Shown here: positions 9,716 through 17,044 of the stretch, one piece after another
Position numbering within the stretch: the first letter of the stretch is position 1
Layout of the letters: each line of letters begins with the position of its first letter
Assembly: GCA_964644675.1 (NCBI GenBank)
Contig: CAZXWK010000002.1
Span: 1-64,000, forward strand
DNA: 64,000 bases
From: CAZXWK01 sp964644675
GTDB taxonomy: Bacteria; Actinomycetota; Coriobacteriia; Anaerosomatales; JAAXUF01
Direction: 5' to 3'
Translations under genes and position numbers: made by a program
The notes under the pieces: generated by a model
Databases searched by the model: none
What the model was told of the DNA's origin: nothing
The model's input: the letters and a program-made list of their open reading frames with translations, nothing else

Positions 9716-11020
9716 ATGACCGCCGCCCGCTACACGCCGCGCACGGTGGTGCGCGCCTACCTGCTCACGAACGGGCTCTTCACCCTCGCGACCTCGCTCA
9801 TCTGGGCGATCAACACGGTCTTCCTCATGCAGCGCGGCGGGCTGACGCTCTTCGAGGTCATGCTCGTCAACACCGCGTTCGTGGTCGCGCAGGCCGTCTG
9901 CGAGGTGCCGACCGGCGTCATCGCCGACACCATCGGTCGGCGAGCCTCCTACCTGCTCTCGATCGGCGTCCTCGTCGTCTCGACGCTGCTCTACGTCCTG
10001 ACACCACCCCTCGGATGGGGTTTCTGGGGCTTCGTCGTGGCAAGTCTTCTGCTCGGTCTTGGGTTCACGTTCCAGACCGGCGCCGTGGACGCGTGGATGG
10101 TTGATGCGCTCGACGCTTCGGGCTGGGAGGGCCCCAAGGACCGAGTGTTCGCCTGGGGGCAGATGGCGTTCGGGTCGGCGATGCTCGCGGGCTCGCTGCT
10201 CGGCGGGTTCCTCGGTCAGATGAATCTGGCGCTGCCCTACATCGTCCGGGCGGTGGTGCTGGCGGCCGCGTTCGTGCTCGTTCTGGCGCTCGTCCACGAC
10301 GAGGGGTTCGAGCCGCGGCCACTGCGCCTGTCCACGTTCGGTGCCGAGACGCGCAAGATCGCCGACGCCGGCGTGCGGTTCGGATGGCGGAGCCGGGTGG
10401 TCCGGCCGCTCATGTTCGCCTCGGCGGTCGGCGGCTTCTTCTTCCTGTACGGCTTCTACTCGTGGCAGCCCTACATCCTGCAGCTGCTCGGCCACAACTA
10501 CGTCTGGCTGCTCGGTATCGTGCAGGCGGGGTCGTCGCTCGCGATGATCGCCGGCAACGCGCTCGTGCGCAGGGTGATGAGCGAAGGGGAGCGGCGGCGC
10601 GACCCCGCGCGCGTCCTCGCGTGGACCGCCGCGGGGGTCTCGGCGATCACACTTCTCATCGGCGCGATCGGCCTGCTCGCCCCGCAGCCGGGTGTCGGCC
10701 CCGCGGCCGTGGCCATCGCGCTGTGGCTGCTGTGGAGCGTCGTCTTCGGTATCCAGGGGCCGGTGCGCGCGAGCTTCCTCAACGAGCACATCCCATCGGC
10801 TCAGCGCGCGACGGTGCTCTCGCTCGACTCTCTCTTCGCCGATGCGGGCGGGGCTGCGGGACAGCCCGCGCTTGGCTGGGTCTCCACGCGCGCAAGCATC
10901 TCCGTGGCGTGGGTGCTCGGCTCGCTGGTGACCGCGACGATACCGCCGCTGTATCTGCGGTCCGGCCGGGCGGCGCGGGCAGAGGTCTCGGATGGGAGCG
11001 AGGAGCCGTCACGAGCCTGA
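9716..11020 (+). CDS. Major facilitator superfamily transporter
   Basis: A 434-residue membrane protein with about twelve hydrophobic helices in two halves. The MFS loop 2-3 signature is visible as GVIADTIGRRASYLLS after helix 2. The sequence resembles MFS permeases annotated as drug or sugar transporters, but no substrate can be assigned. Neighbours (ATP synthase upstream, unknown membrane protein downstream) do not help. The ATG at 9716 has only a weak ribosome-binding site. Confidence 0.85.
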   Translation: MTAARYTPRTVVRAYLLTNGLFTLATSLIWAINTVFLMQRGGLTLFEVMLVNTAFVVAQAVCEVPTGVIADTIGRRASYLLSIGVLVVSTLLYVLTPPLGWGFWGFVVASLLLGLGFTFQTGAVDAWMVDALDASGWEGPKDRVFAWGQMAFGSAMLAGSLLGGFLGQMNLALPYIVRAVVLAAAFVLVLALVHDEGFEPRPLRLSTFGAETRKIADAGVRFGWRSRVVRPLMFASAVGGFFFLYGFYSWQPYILQLLGHNYVWLLGIVQAGSSLAMIAGNALVRRVMSEGERRRDPARVLAWTAAGVSAITLLIGAIGLLAPQPGVGPAAVAIALWLLWSVVFGIQGPVRASFLNEHIPSAQRATVLSLDSLFADAGGAAGQPALGWVSTRASISVAWVLGSLVTATIPPLYLRSGRAARAEVSDGSEEPSRA

Positions 11021-11120
11021 CCCGCTCGCCGATTGACGTGCGCTTTCAGGCAGGAAGCGGCGGCGCGCCGTCCAACTTCCCAAGTGACCGCACGCGAGCA
11101 TCGACCCGAGAGGCCGCCGC

Positions 11121-12017
11121 ATGCCCGAAGGAACCTGGTTCGAGCGCCACCCCGTCGCCGTCAGCGTGATGCTGTGGGTGCTCGCTATCGGCCTGACGCT
11201 CGCGACGTTCCTCTACCAGGACAAGACGGGACCGACACAGCCCATCGAGCGGTCGTTCGAGACGGCGAAAGGGACGCTGCACACCAAGTTCCTGCGCAGC
11301 GAGAACATCGGCACCGACCTCACGGTGATGTTCGTCGCTCCCGTGCCCGACGGGGTGACGGCCACGGTGAAGTACCGCCGCTACACGTCCGGCGAGCCGT
11401 GGAAGACCGTGAAGATGGCTCCCATGTCGGTCACCGTGAGCCGTCGCGGTTCGACCGAGAAGCTCGAGGGCCTGGGCGTCAAGCTGCCGTCGCTGAAGGA
11501 GCGCGCGGGCAAGTATGAGTACTTCGTCTACGTGTCGGATGGTTCCGGCAAGGCAGTGTCGTTCACCGGCGACAAGCCGATCTACGCCCGCTACAAGGGC
11601 GCCGTCCCGACCCCGGTGCTCATGGTGCACATCCTCGTCATCTTCGCGTCGATGATGTTCGCGATCCGCACCGTTCTCGAGAGCCTGCGCAGGTCCGGCA
11701 GCTACGTCTGGATGATCTGGGCGACCATCATCTCGCTCCTGCTGGGCGCGTTCGTGTTGGGTCCGCTCGTTCAGTGGTATGCATTCAACGTGTGGTGGTC
11801 CGGAGTCCCGTTCGGCTTCGACTGGACCGATAACAAGGTCCTGGTCGAACTGGCCGCGTGGGTCTTCGCCCTGGTGATGAACGTGGGCGGTCGGCGTGCC
11901 AAGTGGGCCGTGTGGCTCGCCGGAGTCGTGACCCTCGTCGTCTACTTCATCCCGCACAGCGTGTTCGGATCCGAGTACGACTATTCGACCGGAACGGGCC
12001 GAGGCACCACCGGCTGA
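11121..12017 (+). CDS. Membrane protein of unknown function
   Basis: A 298-residue protein I do not recognise. It has one N-terminal membrane helix (about residues 12-30), an extracytoplasmic beta-rich domain of about 140 residues that reads like a fibronectin/Ig-type fold (alternating strands from GTDLTVMFVAPVP to YEYFVYVSDGSG), then four more helices (about residues 170-190, 198-220, 235-252, 258-275). Trp and Tyr are frequent in the loops. A terminator follows at 12068-12104, so it is probably monocistronic or co-transcribed with the MFS gene 100 bases upstream. Confidence 0.7.
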   Translation: MPEGTWFERHPVAVSVMLWVLAIGLTLATFLYQDKTGPTQPIERSFETAKGTLHTKFLRSENIGTDLTVMFVAPVPDGVTATVKYRRYTSGEPWKTVKMAPMSVTVSRRGSTEKLEGLGVKLPSLKERAGKYEYFVYVSDGSGKAVSFTGDKPIYARYKGAVPTPVLMVHILVIFASMMFAIRTVLESLRRSGSYVWMIWATIISLLLGAFVLGPLVQWYAFNVWWSGVPFGFDWTDNKVLVELAAWVFALVMNVGGRRAKWAVWLAGVVTLVVYFIPHSVFGSEYDYSTGTGRGTTG

Positions 12018-12067
12018 GGTTACTCGCAAGGGGGTCGACGAATGGACGCGTCGACCGCAGCTTGCAG

Positions 12068-12104
12068 GCCGCGCGCGACCACCGGAGAACGGGTCGCGCG
12101 CGGC
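12068..12104 (+). terminator. Strong hairpin terminator after the unknown membrane protein
   Basis: A perfect 13-bp stem, GCCGCGCGCGACC paired with GGTCGCGCGCGGC, with an 11-base loop, followed by TCCCTTTTC. A second 8-bp inverted repeat (GGTCGACG/CGTCGACC, 12033-12056) precedes it. Symmetry would also allow use by the tRNA gene on the other strand. Confidence 0.75.
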
Positions 12105-12124
12105 TCCCTTTTCGGGAGGCGCGA

Positions 12125-12211
12125 TGGTGCCCGGGGCGGGGATCGAACCCGCACGACCTTTCGGTCACCGGTTTTTGAGACCGGCGCGTCTGCCTGTTCC
12201 GCCACCCGGGC
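12125..12211 (-). tRNA. tRNA-Leu (anticodon CAA)
   Basis: An 87-base class II tRNA on the minus strand with encoded CCA. Acceptor GCCCGGG pairs with CCCGGGC, the anticodon loop is CTCAAAA (anticodon CAA, decoding UUG), there is a long variable arm containing GACCGAAAGGTC, and the T-loop is GGTTCGATCCC. A consensus -10 hexamer TATAAT on the minus strand lies at 12237-12232, 21 bases upstream. Confidence 0.97.
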
Positions 12212-12231
12212 GCGGTGACAACGCTCGGCAG

Positions 12232-12237
12232 ATTATA
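12232..12237 (-). promoter_or_regulatory. -10 box of the tRNA-Leu gene
   Basis: Perfect TATAAT on the minus strand, 21 bases ahead of the mature tRNA 5' end, in otherwise GC-rich sequence. No good -35 hexamer is seen. Confidence 0.6.
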
Positions 12238-12293
12238 GCCGACGCTCTCGCTCGTCGACGCTGCCGCGTGGTTCTCGGCACTCGCCACCTGCG

Positions 12294-12299
12294 TATACT
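12294..12299 (+). promoter_or_regulatory. -10 box placing the start site on the pdtaS ATG
   Basis: TATACT followed by six bases and then the ATG of the sensor kinase. Transcription would begin at or next to the A of the start codon, and no ribosome-binding site is present, so a leaderless mRNA is inferred. Confidence 0.6.
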
Positions 12300-12305
12300 G
12301 GGCTC

Positions 12306-13742
12306 ATGGACGCATCCGATCTTCTCGGCGAGTTGTCGCCCGGCTTGCGGCGGCACCTCGAAAACGTCGCGGCGAACCTGCAGCTCGTGGCCGACATGGG
12401 CTACGGGGACGTCGCACTCGCCGTCCCCGACGCCAGCGGGGGACTCGTGGTCGCCGCGGACGCGAGGCCCAACACCGCGCTTGCGCCGATCGCGTCGAGC
12501 CGGGTCCGGCGCGTACTGTCTTCCGCTGAGGAGCCGGAGGCGTACGCCGCGCTCGCGGACGGCCAGCCGATCACGGGCCGGCGGCGCCGGGTTGCGCGCG
12601 GCATCAAGTACTCGACCTCCGCGTGGCCGATCGGCTCGCCGGTCAGCGCCGTGGTCGTGCGAGACCTCGCGGACCAGGTCGCCGAGGCCTCGGGCGCGAT
12701 GGAGCGCGCGTTCATGGACGTCGCCGAGGAGCTGCTCGACGTGCTGCGCGGGGGGCCGCTTGTCGACGTCAGGACCGGCGAACCCTTCGCGACCGTGCGC
12801 ACGGCCGGCGACGGCGTCATGCGCGTCGGCGCCTCGGGGCAGGTGACGTACGCCTCTCCCAACGCGGTCAACATCATGCGGCTCGCGGGCTTCGACGCGC
12901 CTCTGGCGGGACAGCACGCTGCCGCGCTTCCCGGCGGCGGCTTCGGCATCGCGCCGGTTCTGGGTTCGCAGGCCGCGATCTGCGTCGAGACCGAGGTCGC
13001 CCAGCGTGTGCTCGGCTACCGGACACTCGGATTGCCGGCGGGCGCCGTGGTGCTCGTCGAGGACCGGACCGAGGCCCGCCGTCGCGAGCAGGAGATCAAG
13101 GTCAAGGACGCCACCATCCGGGAGGTCCACCACCGGGTGAAGAACAACCTGCAGACGATCGCGAGCCTGCTCCGGATCCAGGCGCGCCGGGCGGAGTCCG
13201 AAGAGGCGCGGCATGCGCTCGAAGAGGCGACCGAGCGCGTCGGGTCCATGGCCGTCGTGCACGACCTTCTCGCCGGGAGTGACGAGGAACTCGTCGACTT
13301 CGCACAGGCCGCTCGCACCGTGGTCGACCTGGTGCGGCGTGGCATGCTCGGCGAGGCGAGCGCGGTGAGGGTCACCGTCGAGGGCTCGACGGGGATGGTG
13401 GACGCGCACGCGGCGACCTCGCTCGCGCTCGCCGTCGCGGAGCTCGTGCACAACGCGCTCGAGCACGGCGTCGGGCCGAGCGGCGAGGGGCACGTCGAAG
13501 TGTCGATGCGCCGGGTGCCCGGAGAGCTGGTGCTCAACGTGCGCGACGACGGCGCGGGATTGCCGCCCGACTTCGACGCGGAGTCCTCGGCGAATCTGGG
13601 GCTCGCGATCGTGCGGACGGTCGTGACCGACGACCTCCGCGGTACCCTGTCATTCTCGGGCGGGCGCGGGACGACCGTCACCGTCCGAGTACCGGTCGCC
13701 GACGCGGCCGAGGTCTCACCGACGACCGACGTGGAGGAGTAG
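12306..13742 (+). CDS. pdtaS: PdtaS-type cytosolic sensor histidine kinase
   Basis: Sensor of a two-component pair whose partner is the ANTAR regulator just downstream. The 478-residue protein has no membrane helices. Residues about 10-130 form a GAF-like domain, 140-265 a PAS-like domain, then a HisKA_2 phosphoacceptor segment (REVHHRVKNNLQTIASLL, phospho-His in the EVHHRVKNN box) and a HATPase domain with N-box ELVHNALEHG and G-boxes DDGAGLPP and GLAIVRTVV. The order and the HHRVKNNLQ box match mycobacterial PdtaS. The stimulus is not evident from sequence. The transcript appears leaderless; pdtaR starts 3 bases after the stop. Confidence 0.88.
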   Translation: MDASDLLGELSPGLRRHLENVAANLQLVADMGYGDVALAVPDASGGLVVAADARPNTALAPIASSRVRRVLSSAEEPEAYAALADGQPITGRRRRVARGIKYSTSAWPIGSPVSAVVVRDLADQVAEASGAMERAFMDVAEELLDVLRGGPLVDVRTGEPFATVRTAGDGVMRVGASGQVTYASPNAVNIMRLAGFDAPLAGQHAAALPGGGFGIAPVLGSQAAICVETEVAQRVLGYRTLGLPAGAVVLVEDRTEARRREQEIKVKDATIREVHHRVKNNLQTIASLLRIQARRAESEEARHALEEATERVGSMAVVHDLLAGSDEELVDFAQAARTVVDLVRRGMLGEASAVRVTVEGSTGMVDAHAATSLALAVAELVHNALEHGVGPSGEGHVEVSMRRVPGELVLNVRDDGAGLPPDFDAESSANLGLAIVRTVVTDDLRGTLSFSGGRGTTVTVRVPVADAAEVSPTTDVEE

Positions 13743-13745
13743 CGC

Positions 13746-14315
13746 GTGCGCGTACTGATCGCCGAGGATGAGGCGCTCATCCGTATGGACCTGCGCGAGA
13801 TGCTCGAAGAGGACGGCCACGAGGTCGTGGGGGAGGCGCGCGACGGCGCCGAGGCGATCGAGCTTGCGCGTTCGCTCGCGCCCGACGTCGTGTTCATGGA
13901 CATCAACATGCCCGGCGTCACCGGCATCGAGGCCGCCCGGGTGCTCGGCGAGGAACGGGTCGCGCCCGTGGTCATGGTCACGGCGTTCTCGCAGACCGCC
14001 TACGTGGAGCAGGCGGCCGACGCCGGCGCGATGGCGTACGTCGTCAAGCCGTTCACGCGGTCCGACGTGCTTCCGGCGATGGCGCTGGCGGCCGCACGGT
14101 TCGCCGAAGCGACCGCGCTCGCCGACGAGGTGGCCGACCTGAGCGAGCGGCTCGAGACGCGCAAGCTCGTCGACCGCGCCAAGGGCATCCTTATGGCGCG
14201 CGGCATGAGCGAGCCCGAGGCGTTCAAGCGTCTCCAGAAGCTCGCGATGGACAAGCGCAAGACACTGCGCGAAGTCGCCGAGGCCGTCATCATCGCCTCG
14301 GAAGCCGAGGCGTAG
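13746..14315 (+). CDS. pdtaR: PdtaR-type response regulator with ANTAR RNA-binding domain
   Basis: Receiver domain (residues 1-118: acidic pocket AEDEA, phospho-Asp in VVFMDINMPG, Lys in VVKPF) joined by a coiled helix to a C-terminal ANTAR domain (residues about 130-187, LVDRAKGILMARGM ... LREVAEAVI). ANTAR proteins bind paired RNA hairpins with AxxGxx hexaloops and prevent terminator formation. A matching two-hairpin leader followed by a terminator is found at 18744-18824 in front of the hdrBC-glutamate synthase operon, making that a likely target. The 189-residue length fits PdtaR. GTG start, 3 bases after pdtaS. Confidence 0.9.
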   Translation: MRVLIAEDEALIRMDLREMLEEDGHEVVGEARDGAEAIELARSLAPDVVFMDINMPGVTGIEAARVLGEERVAPVVMVTAFSQTAYVEQAADAGAMAYVVKPFTRSDVLPAMALAAARFAEATALADEVADLSERLETRKLVDRAKGILMARGMSEPEAFKRLQKLAMDKRKTLREVAEAVIIASEAEA

Positions 14316-14340
14316 GGGCCTTTCGAACTTCGAGCACGAG

Positions 14341-14348
14341 GCAATTGC
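14341..14348. promoter_or_regulatory. Palindrome upstream of the Lrp-family gene
   Basis: GCAATTGC within GAGGCAATTGCTC, in the only AT-rich patch of this spacer and about 20 bases upstream of a TAGGCT hexamer. It could be an autoregulatory Lrp site; this is positional inference only. Confidence 0.25.
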
Positions 14349-14405
14349 TCACTGGTACCTTCCGATGATAGGCTGATGGGGCCCATCACCCAGGAAGGGA
14401 AGCCT

Positions 14406-14864
14406 GTGGACGCCATCGACCTCGAGATCCTGCACGCGCTCGCTGCGTCCGGCCGAACCACCTTCTCCGACCTCGCCGAGAAGACCGGCCTGTCCGGCCC
14501 CTCGACCGCCGACCGAGTGCGCCGGCTCGAGGAGCGCGGAGCGATCCGGGGCTACGCGGCCCTGGTCGACCCTGCGTCGCTCGGCCTCGACCTGACCGCG
14601 TTCGTCGCCGTGACGCTGGACCGTCCCGCTTCACGCGACGGATTCCTCTCGGCGGTGCGCGCGCACCCGGCGATCCTCGAGTGCCATCACGTGGCAGGCG
14701 ACGACGACTACCTGCTCAAGGTCCGCACGGCGGGCACCGCCGGCCTGGAGCGTTTCGTGAGCGACGAGCTGAAGTCGGTCGAGGGGGTGGCGCGCACGCG
14801 CACCATCGTCGTGCTGTCCTCGCCGGTCGAGGAGCCGTTCGTGCCCGGTCCGGTTCTGCCGTGA
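14406..14864 (+). CDS. Lrp/AsnC-family transcriptional regulator
   Basis: About 152 residues: N-terminal helix-turn-helix (MDAIDLEILHALAASGR, then LAEKTGLSGPSTADRVRRLEERG) and a C-terminal RAM/ACT-like ligand domain (HPAILECHHVAGDDDYLLKV). Such regulators sense amino acids. The GTG at 14406 is chosen because AGGAAGGGA lies five bases upstream and the protein then begins with the family-typical MDAIDLEIL; an upstream ATG at 14376 lacks support. The last 4 bases overlap the LysE-type exporter, so it probably controls amino-acid export through that gene. Confidence 0.9.
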   Translation: MDAIDLEILHALAASGRTTFSDLAEKTGLSGPSTADRVRRLEERGAIRGYAALVDPASLGLDLTAFVAVTLDRPASRDGFLSAVRAHPAILECHHVAGDDDYLLKVRTAGTAGLERFVSDELKSVEGVARTRTIVVLSSPVEEPFVPGPVLP

Positions 14865-15505
14865 GCGCGAGCCTGCCGCTGCTCGTCCGCACGTTCGTGA
14901 TCGGCGTGGCGGTGGCCGCGCCGGTCGGCGCCATGGGCATGCTCTGCATCCAGCGCACCCTCGCGCGGGGGTTCTCGGCGGGGATCGCGACGGGCCTGGG
15001 AATCGCGACCGCGGACGGCATCTACGCGGGGATCGCGGCCTTCGGCATCTCGGCGGTATCCGGCGCGCTGGTCTCGTGGCAGGTGCCGCTGAGACTGGTG
15101 GGCGGGGGCGCGCTCGTGTACCTGGGCGTGCGCTCGATGCGTTCGGGCGCCCAGCGGGCCGCCGAGCAGGAGGCGCGCGACGATGACGAGCGCGCCCGGG
15201 AGCGGCACGCGGGTCTCTACGCGTCGGCGGTGGCGCTCACGCTCACGAACCCGACCACGATCATCGCGTTCGGCGCGGTCTTCGCGAGCGCGGGGTTGAC
15301 CGCCCAGCCCGGCCTCTCGAGCGCGCTGCTCGCGACCGCGGGCGTGGCGCTCGGGTCGCTCTCGTGGTGGCTCCTGCTGGTGAGCGGCGTGGCGCTCGCG
15401 CGCTCGCGTGTGGGCGAGCGGCTGCTCTCGGCCGTCGGGCTCGCCAGCGGCGTGGTGCTGATCGGGTTCGGGCTGCTCGCGATCGTCTCGGCGTTCTCGG
15501 GCTGA
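14861..15505 (+). CDS. LysE/RhtB-family amino-acid exporter
   Basis: A 214-residue protein with six predicted helices. The N-terminal GVAVAAPVGAMGMLCIQRTL is the LysE signature (PVGPxxxxxxxxxL, here PVGAMGMLCIQRTL) and LTLTNPTTIIAF is the conserved NP motif of the fourth segment. It exports amino acids or related compounds; the substrate is not predictable. The GTG at 14861 overlaps the Lrp stop (GTGA), indicating translational coupling to its presumed regulator. It converges with glnA1 at a shared hairpin. Confidence 0.88.
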   Translation: MSASLPLLVRTFVIGVAVAAPVGAMGMLCIQRTLARGFSAGIATGLGIATADGIYAGIAAFGISAVSGALVSWQVPLRLVGGGALVYLGVRSMRSGAQRAAEQEARDDDERARERHAGLYASAVALTLTNPTTIIAFGAVFASAGLTAQPGLSSALLATAGVALGSLSWWLLLVSGVALARSRVGERLLSAVGLASGVVLIGFGLLAIVSAFSG

Positions 15506-15511
15506 CGAGCG

Positions 15512-15544
15512 ACGAGCGCCCGGCCGGGGAGGCCGAGCGCTCGT
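15512..15544. terminator. Bidirectional hairpin between lysE-type gene and glnA1
   Basis: ACGAGCGC-C-CGGCC / GGCCG-A-GCGCTCGT with a five-base loop and one internal mismatch, placed between two convergent genes. No long U-tract on either side. Confidence 0.6.
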
Positions 15545-15567
15545 ATGTGGACCGGCGGTGTTCGCGC

Positions 15568-16896
15568 CTAGAGGAGCGGCAGGTAGGAGTCGCGCTCCCA
15601 GCGGGTGACGCGGGTGCGGTAGTCGTGCCACTCGATCCGCTTGTTGCGGATGAACCACTCGAAGACCTGGTCGCCGAGGGCTTCTCGGACCAGATCGCTC
15701 TCCTCCATGCGGTTGATGGCCTCGTTGAGGCTCTCCGGCAGCTGCCCGATCCCCAGCGCGGCGCGCTGCTCGGGCGTCATCTCGTAGACGTCGTCGGTGA
15801 CGTCGGCCGGCAGCTCGAGACCGCGCTCGATGCCGTCGAGGCCCGCGGCGAGCATCACCGAGAAGGCGAGGTAGGGATTGCAGGCTGGGTCGGGGGAGCG
15901 GAGCTCGATGCGGGTCGCTTTCTCCTTGCCCGGCTTGTACATGGGCACGCGTACGAGCGCGGAGCGGTTGCGGTGCGCCCAGCAGATGTAGACGGGCGCC
16001 TCGTAGCCGGAGACGAGCCGCTTGTACGAGTTCACCCACTGGTTGGTCACCGCGCAGATCGAGGGAGCGTGGTGGAGGAGACCGGCCATGTACGCCTTCG
16101 CCTCGGCGGAGAGGTGGTACTCGTCGCTGGGGTCGTAGAACGCGTTCTTCCCGTCTCGGAACAGGGACTGGTGGACGTGCATGCCGCTGCCGGCCTCACC
16201 GTACATGGGCTTGGGCATGAAGCTGGCGTACACCCCGTTGAGCTGGGCGACCTCCTTGACCACCAGCCGGTAGGTCATGACCGCGTCGGCCATCTTGAGC
16301 GCCGAGTCGTAGCGCAGGTCGATCTCGTGCTGGCTCGGGCCGACCTCGTGGTGGCTGTACTCGACCTGGATCCCGAAGTCGTTGAGCGTGCGGACGGTCT
16401 CCTTGCGCAGGTCGACGGCGAGGTCGCGCGTCGTCATGTCGAAGTAGCCGCCCTGGTCGAGCAGCTTGGTGCTGTGGTCGTTCTTGAAGTAGTAGTACTC
16501 GAGTTCCGGGCCGATGAAGAAGTCGAACCCCATCGCCTTGGCCCGCTCGACATTACGGCGCAGCACGAAGCGGGGGTCGCCCGGGTAGGGAGAGCCGTCC
16601 GGGCGCACGACATCGCAGAACATCGTCGCGACCAGGTCGGTGCCCTGGCGCCACGGAAGGATCTGCAGGGTCGCCGGATCGGGCAGCGCGACCATGTCCG
16701 ATTCCTGGATGCGCGCGAAGCCCTGGATCGACGAGCCGTCGAAGCCCATCCCCTCGTTCATCGCGAGCTCGAGCTCGTCGATGGTAATCACGAACGTCTT
16801 GAGGAATCCGAGCACGTCGGTGAACCACAGGTGGATGAACTCGACGCCCCGGCCGCGGATGTCCTCGATGGCCTGCGCGCGACGCTCCTCTTGCAT
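15568..16896 (-). CDS. glnA: Type I glutamine synthetase, GSI-alpha class (first copy)
   Basis: Makes glutamine from glutamate, ammonia and ATP. 442 residues, normal for the short GSI-alpha class: the 25-residue insertion and the NLYDLP adenylylation tyrosine of GSI-beta are absent, so control is expected through feedback and protein partners, not adenylylation. Signatures seen: FDGSSIQGF, the metal-binding GPELEYYYF, the ATP-site KPMYGEAGSGMHVHQS and NRSALVRVP. The start at 16896 is preferred over the longer frame because GAGGGGGC lies six bases upstream. A second copy is at 24061. The promoter region shared with the divergent glutamate synthase gene carries four 11-bp-phased GlnR-type half-sites. 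Confidence 0.95.
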   Translation of the reverse strand: MQEERRAQAIEDIRGRGVEFIHLWFTDVLGFLKTFVITIDELELAMNEGMGFDGSSIQGFARIQESDMVALPDPATLQILPWRQGTDLVATMFCDVVRPDGSPYPGDPRFVLRRNVERAKAMGFDFFIGPELEYYYFKNDHSTKLLDQGGYFDMTTRDLAVDLRKETVRTLNDFGIQVEYSHHEVGPSQHEIDLRYDSALKMADAVMTYRLVVKEVAQLNGVYASFMPKPMYGEAGSGMHVHQSLFRDGKNAFYDPSDEYHLSAEAKAYMAGLLHHAPSICAVTNQWVNSYKRLVSGYEAPVYICWAHRNRSALVRVPMYKPGKEKATRIELRSPDPACNPYLAFSVMLAAGLDGIERGLELPADVTDDVYEMTPEQRAALGIGQLPESLNEAINRMEESDLVREALGDQVFEWFIRNKRIEWHDYRTRVTRWERDSYLPLL

Positions 16897-16928
16897 GAAA
16901 TGCCCCCTCGACTCGTGAATAGCGCTGT

Positions 16929-16966
16929 GTTTCGACAAAGTGTCGCACATATTTCGATTGTGTTTC
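16929..16966. promoter_or_regulatory. Four phased GlnR-type half-sites between glnA1 and glutamate synthase gene
   Basis: On the plus strand GTTTC (16929), GTGTC (16940), ATTTC (16951) and GTTTC (16962), each exactly 11 bp apart, i.e. GAAAC-n6-GAAAT-n6-GACAC-n6-GAAAC on the minus strand. This is the layout of actinobacterial GlnR boxes (gTnAC-n6-GaAAC repeats). It sits 33-70 bases before the glnA1 start. The 13-mer at 16961-16973 recurs exactly upstream of amtB at 47860-47872. Confidence 0.7.
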
Positions 16967-17044
16967 GTGACTGCGGTACGATGCGTTCACGGCTCAGGGA
17001 CGCGGTGCATCGGGAGGTCGCCGCACAGGGGAAGGGGAGCACGC

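Noticed and set aside
14376..14405. Upstream ATG as start of the Lrp-family gene
   Set aside because: The GTG at 14406 has a well-spaced AGGAAGGGA and gives the family-typical N-terminus; the ten extra residues overlap that ribosome-binding site.
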